Shown here piece after piece: positions 6,438-8,705 of a stretch of DNA of 8,705 nucleotides. The DNA comes from Candidatus Hydrogenedentota bacterium (GTDB lineage Bacteria; Hydrogenedentota; Hydrogenedentia; Hydrogenedentales; SLHB01). The notes under the pieces were generated by a model, which searched no databases, was not told where the DNA came from, and saw only the letters and a program-made list of their open reading frames with translations. Each line of letters starts with the position of its first letter. Positions within the stretch are counted from its first letter, which is position 1. The DNA lies in NCBI GenBank assembly GCA_016934125.1, contig JAFGTL010000262.1, positions 1 through 8,705 of the forward strand, written 5' to 3'. Both the position numbers and the translations under genes were made by a program.

Positions 6438-7106
6438 TCATTCTCCCTCGTCCAGCGCCCGCCCAGTCACCCCATATTCCTCCCGGACAGGCCTCAGCCG
6501 GGCGAGTTCCTCGGGCTGCATGAGGCGAACCGTCCCCAGAGACCGCGCCACGACAAAGGCCTCGGCCGCATGCTCGACCTTCTCGAGCTTGAACAGGGCG
6601 TCAAACACATCTTTGCCAACACAAATGGCCCCGTGCCGATCCAGGAGGAGGGCATCGCACTTCCCGATCCACTCGCGAATGACGCCCGCCCCCTCTTTCG
6701 TGCCCGGCGTGGCATAGTCGGCGGTCGGAATGGGCCCGAGGGCGTACCCCACCTCAGGAAGGAAGACCTGCTCCATGCCGAGGCCAGCCAGGGTCAGCCC
6801 TGTCACGATGGGCGGATGGCCGTGCACCACCGCGCCGATATCGGGGCGCTGCTCATATGCGGCCAAGTGCGTGAAGAACTCGGTGGTCACCTTGCCGCGC
6901 CCGACTATCTTCTCGCCCTGGGCGTTCGCTACCACGATGTCGTCCGGCGACATAAACCCTTTGGACACCCCGCTGGGCGTGCACAGGAACCGATCCGGCT
7001 CGAGCCGGACACTGATGTTGCCATCCGTCGCCGCAACGAGATTCCTCGCGTACATGCGCCGGCCGACCTCGCAAATCGCTTCCCGAAGACTCCGCTCTGT
7101 TGTCAT
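6438..7106 (-). CDS. Class II aldolase/adducin-family protein (FucA-like sugar-phosphate aldolase)
   Basis: The 222-aa protein matches the class II aldolase family at normal length. Family motifs are the phosphate-binding DGNISVR (28-34) and TPSGVSKG (43-50), the catalytic glutamate in TTEFFTHL (E76), the zinc-ligand pair in VVHGHPP (H95 and H97) and the third zinc histidine in LLLDRHGAICVG (H158). Members such as L-fuculose-1-phosphate and L-rhamnulose-1-phosphate aldolases split ketose 1-phosphates into dihydroxyacetone phosphate and an aldehyde in the cytoplasm; others are epimerases, decarboxylases or methylthioribulose-phosphate dehydratases. The substrate cannot be fixed from this sequence, and no sugar kinase or isomerase gene is adjacent. 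The ATG at 7106 is preceded by GGAGAGGGG, a good ribosome binding site. It lies 128 bases after ilvE with a stem-loop between them, so it may be transcribed separately. Confidence 0.93.
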   Translation of the reverse strand: MTTERSLREAICEVGRRMYARNLVAATDGNISVRLEPDRFLCTPSGVSKGFMSPDDIVVANAQGEKIVGRGKVTTEFFTHLAAYEQRPDIGAVVHGHPPIVTGLTLAGLGMEQVFLPEVGYALGPIPTADYATPGTKEGAGVIREWIGKCDALLLDRHGAICVGKDVFDALFKLEKVEHAAEAFVVARSLGTVRLMQPEELARLRPVREEYGVTGRALDEGE

Positions 7107-7173
7107 TCACCCCTCTCCAGTATGGTTTGACCCCAGAGCCGGCCGCGAGTTCGCGGGGACCCGGAGAAAGCGA

Positions 7174-7200
7174 GCCGCACACGACCTAACCGTGTACGGC
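7174..7200 (-). terminator. Stem-loop terminator after ilvE
   Basis: As minus-strand RNA this forms a 10-bp stem (GCCGTACACG with CGTGTGCGGC, one G-U pair) and a 7-base loop, followed by TCGCTTTCTCC. On the other strand the G-U pair becomes an A-C mismatch, which favours the minus orientation. It begins 34 bases after the ilvE stop. The T-rich tail is weak, so termination may be partial. A further short inverted repeat (CCGCGA/TCGCGG) lies at 7143-7156. Confidence 0.6.
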
Positions 7201-7234
7201 TCAACGCGTTAACAGACAACTTGATCGACCCCGT

Positions 7235-8164
7235 CTAGTACACGGGCGTGCACCAATGCCGGTACTTCTGCACCTTCCCCTGCACCACGTTGAAGTAAAG
7301 GTCTTGAAGCTCGCGCGAGATCGGCCCGGGCTCGCCGTTGCCGATGACGCGGCGGTCGACGGAGCGAACCGGCGCAACCTGGGCCCCAGTTCCCGAGAAG
7401 AACGCCTCGTCGCACACGTACAGCTCGGTGCGGGCGATGGGCCGCTCCACCACCTCGAGCCCAAGTTCCTCGCGGGCCAGTTCCAGCACCGTGTTCCGCG
7501 TGATGCCCACCAGAATATCCGCCGTGGTCGGCGTCGTGATCAGCTTGCCGCCCATCACGATGAACAGGTTCATGGCGCTGCCTTCCGCCACGGAGCCGTC
7601 CTCGCGCAGAAAAATGGCCTCATCGAACCCGGCCTGTTTGCTCTCGGTGGCGGCGAGCGACGAGTTGACGTAGCTCCCTGTCGACTTAACCCGGCTCGGG
7701 ATCGCGTTGTCCGACAGGCGCCGCCACGACGAGACCGCCACATCGAGCCCCGAGGCGATGTCCACGTAGTCGCCCAGCTTGATCACGTAGCAGCACAGGC
7801 TGCTCTGCACGCCGCGGAGTTTGGGCCCGAGCGAAAGTTCGTTCTTGTAACAGAGCGGGCGGATGTAGACGCCCTCCCTGAATCCGCTGCGCTTGACGAG
7901 TTCAACGCAGATCGACTCGATCTCTTCGCGTCCCTCGGGGATCTCCATGCACATCACGTTGAAATTGCGCACGAATCGATCCACGTGCTCCTTGAGGCGG
8001 AAGATGAGGATGTTGTCTTCGTCGGCCGTGTAGTAGCCCCGAATGCCCTCGAACAACCCCGTGCCGTAGTTGAAGGCGTGGGTCATGATGCTGACCTTCG
8101 CCTCCTCGACCGGGACATAGCCCCCCTCGAAATACGCGATCGCGCCGGGTTCCATCGTTGCCAT
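7235..8164 (-). CDS. ilvE: Branched-chain amino acid aminotransferase
   Basis: This 309-aa class IV PLP-dependent aminotransferase matches the E. coli IlvE length exactly. It catalyses the last step of Val, Ile and Leu synthesis (and the first of their breakdown), moving the amino group between glutamate and the branched-chain 2-oxo acids in the cytoplasm. Visible family features are FNYGTGLFEGIRGY (31-44), YIRPL (100-104), the PLP lysine K160 in SRVKSTGSYVN, the PLP-contacting glutamate E194 in VAEGSAMNLF, GITRNTVLELA (220-230) and SGTGAQVAPVRSVD (257-270). K160 and E194 fall at the positions expected from IlvE. D-amino acid transaminase and aminodeoxychorismate lyase belong to the same fold class but are shorter and lack this pattern. 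ATG at 8164 is preceded by TTAGGAGA. A stem-loop lies 34 bases after the stop; no other branched-chain pathway gene is in the window. Confidence 0.95.
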   Translation of the reverse strand: MATMEPGAIAYFEGGYVPVEEAKVSIMTHAFNYGTGLFEGIRGYYTADEDNILIFRLKEHVDRFVRNFNVMCMEIPEGREEIESICVELVKRSGFREGVYIRPLCYKNELSLGPKLRGVQSSLCCYVIKLGDYVDIASGLDVAVSSWRRLSDNAIPSRVKSTGSYVNSSLAATESKQAGFDEAIFLREDGSVAEGSAMNLFIVMGGKLITTPTTADILVGITRNTVLELAREELGLEVVERPIARTELYVCDEAFFSGTGAQVAPVRSVDRRVIGNGEPGPISRELQDLYFNVVQGKVQKYRHWCTPVY

Positions 8165-8287
8165 ACTGTCTTCTCCTAACCTGTACGGAGGCAGGCGCCC
8201 TCGTGCAGGAGCCTTCCCGCTCCGGAGGTAGGCCTCGTGATCCCCCCCGCGGAGCCTGTGAACTGTCCGTTACAGGAACCGCTTCCA

Positions 8288-8307
8288 TGCCTACCCCGGG
8301 GCAGGCA
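8288..8307 (-). repeat. Near-perfect inverted repeat in the ilvE leader region
   Basis: TGCCTACCCCGGGGCAGGCA on the plus strand is palindromic at 18 of 20 positions. In minus-strand RNA the odd pair becomes G-U, giving an 8-bp stem closed by a CCGG loop. It sits about 125 bases before the ilvE start, just downstream of a possible promoter. It could be an operator for a dimeric repressor or a leader hairpin. Confidence 0.5.
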
Positions 8308-8324
8308 CGTCCACCCGTTGCGTC

Positions 8325-8355
8325 ATTCTACGCCGGTAGCGGGCATTGATGTCAT
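8325..8355 (-). promoter_or_regulatory. Weak candidate promoter for ilvE
   Basis: On the minus strand ATGACA (8355-8350) and TAGAAT (8330-8325) each match 5 of 6 consensus bases, but the spacer is 19 bases, longer than ideal. Transcription from here would give a leader of about 150 bases containing the inverted repeat at 8288-8307. Confidence 0.35.
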
Positions 8356-8488
8356 TCCGGTACGCAAGGATACCCCATCGCCGAACGGGCACGCAAGGGC
8401 ATCGGCCGCTTGTCCTTGGCGGCGCGGTGCCTTGCCAGGGCCGCGTTCCGATCGCCGTTCACCCCGGAGGGCAACCGCGCGTAATCTC

Positions 8489-8552
8489 GCCGCAAAGACG
8501 GAGCTAGTGCGTCGGGGCCCTGCCGTTCGGGCAGGGATCGTCCGTCTGCGGC
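8489..8552. repeat. Long two-tier stem-loop
   Basis: The outer arms GCCGCAAAGACGGA (8489-8502) and TCCGTCTGCGGC (8541-8552) pair over 12 base pairs with only a two-base AA bulge. Inside, CCCTGCC (8518-8524) and GGCAGGG (8530-8536) form a perfect 7-bp hairpin with a 5-base loop. All pairs are Watson-Crick, so the strand cannot be told, and no T-run follows on either side. Confidence 0.6.
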
Positions 8553-8705
8553 CTGAGCCGGTTCACAGCGATCTTCCCGATCCGCCGCGTACGAAGGCGC
8601 TTCTCAGGAGCCCATATACGCCTGCGTGCCCGGTCTGGGGCGCGCACGTCGGGACGGTGCGTGGCCGAGGCGGCACGTTTCACTCAAGAACCACAGCCGA
8701 GGGCG

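Larger units (their letters stand above)
8165..8705. other. About 540 bases with no convincing gene
   Basis: No reading frame here has a recognisable product. The part nearest ilvE (8165-8355) is its probable leader and promoter region. The part from 8356 to 8560 is rich in inverted repeats, including the two-tier structure at 8489-8552 and a 7-bp hairpin at 8414-8440 (CCTTGGC with GCCAGGG). No tRNA, RNase P, tmRNA or SRP RNA signature is seen. Two short arginine-rich frames (8349-8507 plus, 8504-8683 minus) are not supported. From 8561 to the right edge I see nothing definite. Confidence 0.55.

Noticed and set aside
7902..8288. Minus-strand frame starting in the ilvE leader, considered as an attenuation leader peptide
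   Set aside because: It is not rich in Ile, Val or Leu and runs out of frame deep into ilvE rather than stopping in the leader.
8423..8437. T-box-like sequence on the minus strand (GGCACCGCG preceded by AAGG) upstream of ilvE
   Set aside because: It lacks the UGGN tRNA-pairing bulge of a true T-box (AGGC instead), and no specifier stem or terminator pair is evident before ilvE.
8349..8507. Plus-strand frame of 52 codons
   Set aside because: Arginine- and proline-rich with no motif, and no Shine-Dalgarno site before the ATG.
8504..8683. GTG-started minus-strand frame of 59 codons, arginine-rich
   Set aside because: No recognisable motif or strong ribosome binding site, and composition is typical of chance frames in GC-rich DNA; it also crosses the long inverted repeat.

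Overview
The window is GC-rich and every gene I can support lies on the minus strand, so transcription runs from high to low coordinates. A lipoprotein-type signal peptide, a LolD/MacB-type ABC transporter and a multi-pass glycosyltransferase-like protein point to a bacterium with two membranes. The zinc-ribbon/TM protein, the small FtsX-type permease and the W-rich orphan protein remind me of Planctomycetota (Phycisphaerae-like) genomes. That placement is inferred from memory and no search was run.

Right part (8705 to 7235): about 540 bases with no convincing gene but several strong inverted repeats, then ilvE (branched-chain aminotransferase, 309 aa, complete), ending in a stem-loop that looks like a terminator. 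Next (7106 to 6438) is a complete class II aldolase/adducin-family protein. A 397-base gap follows, containing an AT-rich island with a very good sigma70-like promoter (TTGACT - 16 bp - TATAAT).

This promoter drives a 365-aa zinc-ribbon/single-TM protein (6040 to 4943). After a 164-base gap come a 208-aa putative lipoprotein (4778 to 4152), a 323-aa protein of unknown function (4054 to 3083), a PqqD-like protein (3082 to 2708), an FtsX-type ABC permease without the usual large extracytoplasmic domain (2703 to 2065), its LolD/MacB-type ATPase (2042 to 1278), and the first 415 codons of a GT-C-like membrane protein that runs off the left edge. Junctions from the 323-aa gene onward are very tight (0, 4 and 22 bases, then about 31 bases or an overlap), so these five genes are probably one transcript.

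How they may work together: the ATPase and permease form one ABC complex of the lipoprotein/peptide/antibiotic efflux class. The PqqD-like protein, from a family that binds peptides in RiPP pathways, is embedded in the same operon, along with a cysteine-containing orphan and a membrane glycosyltransferase-like protein. This set is the best candidate here for an undescribed system, possibly handling or exporting a peptide or envelope component. No precursor peptide and no radical SAM enzyme is visible in the window, so the link is contextual. ilvE and the aldolase are ordinary metabolic genes.
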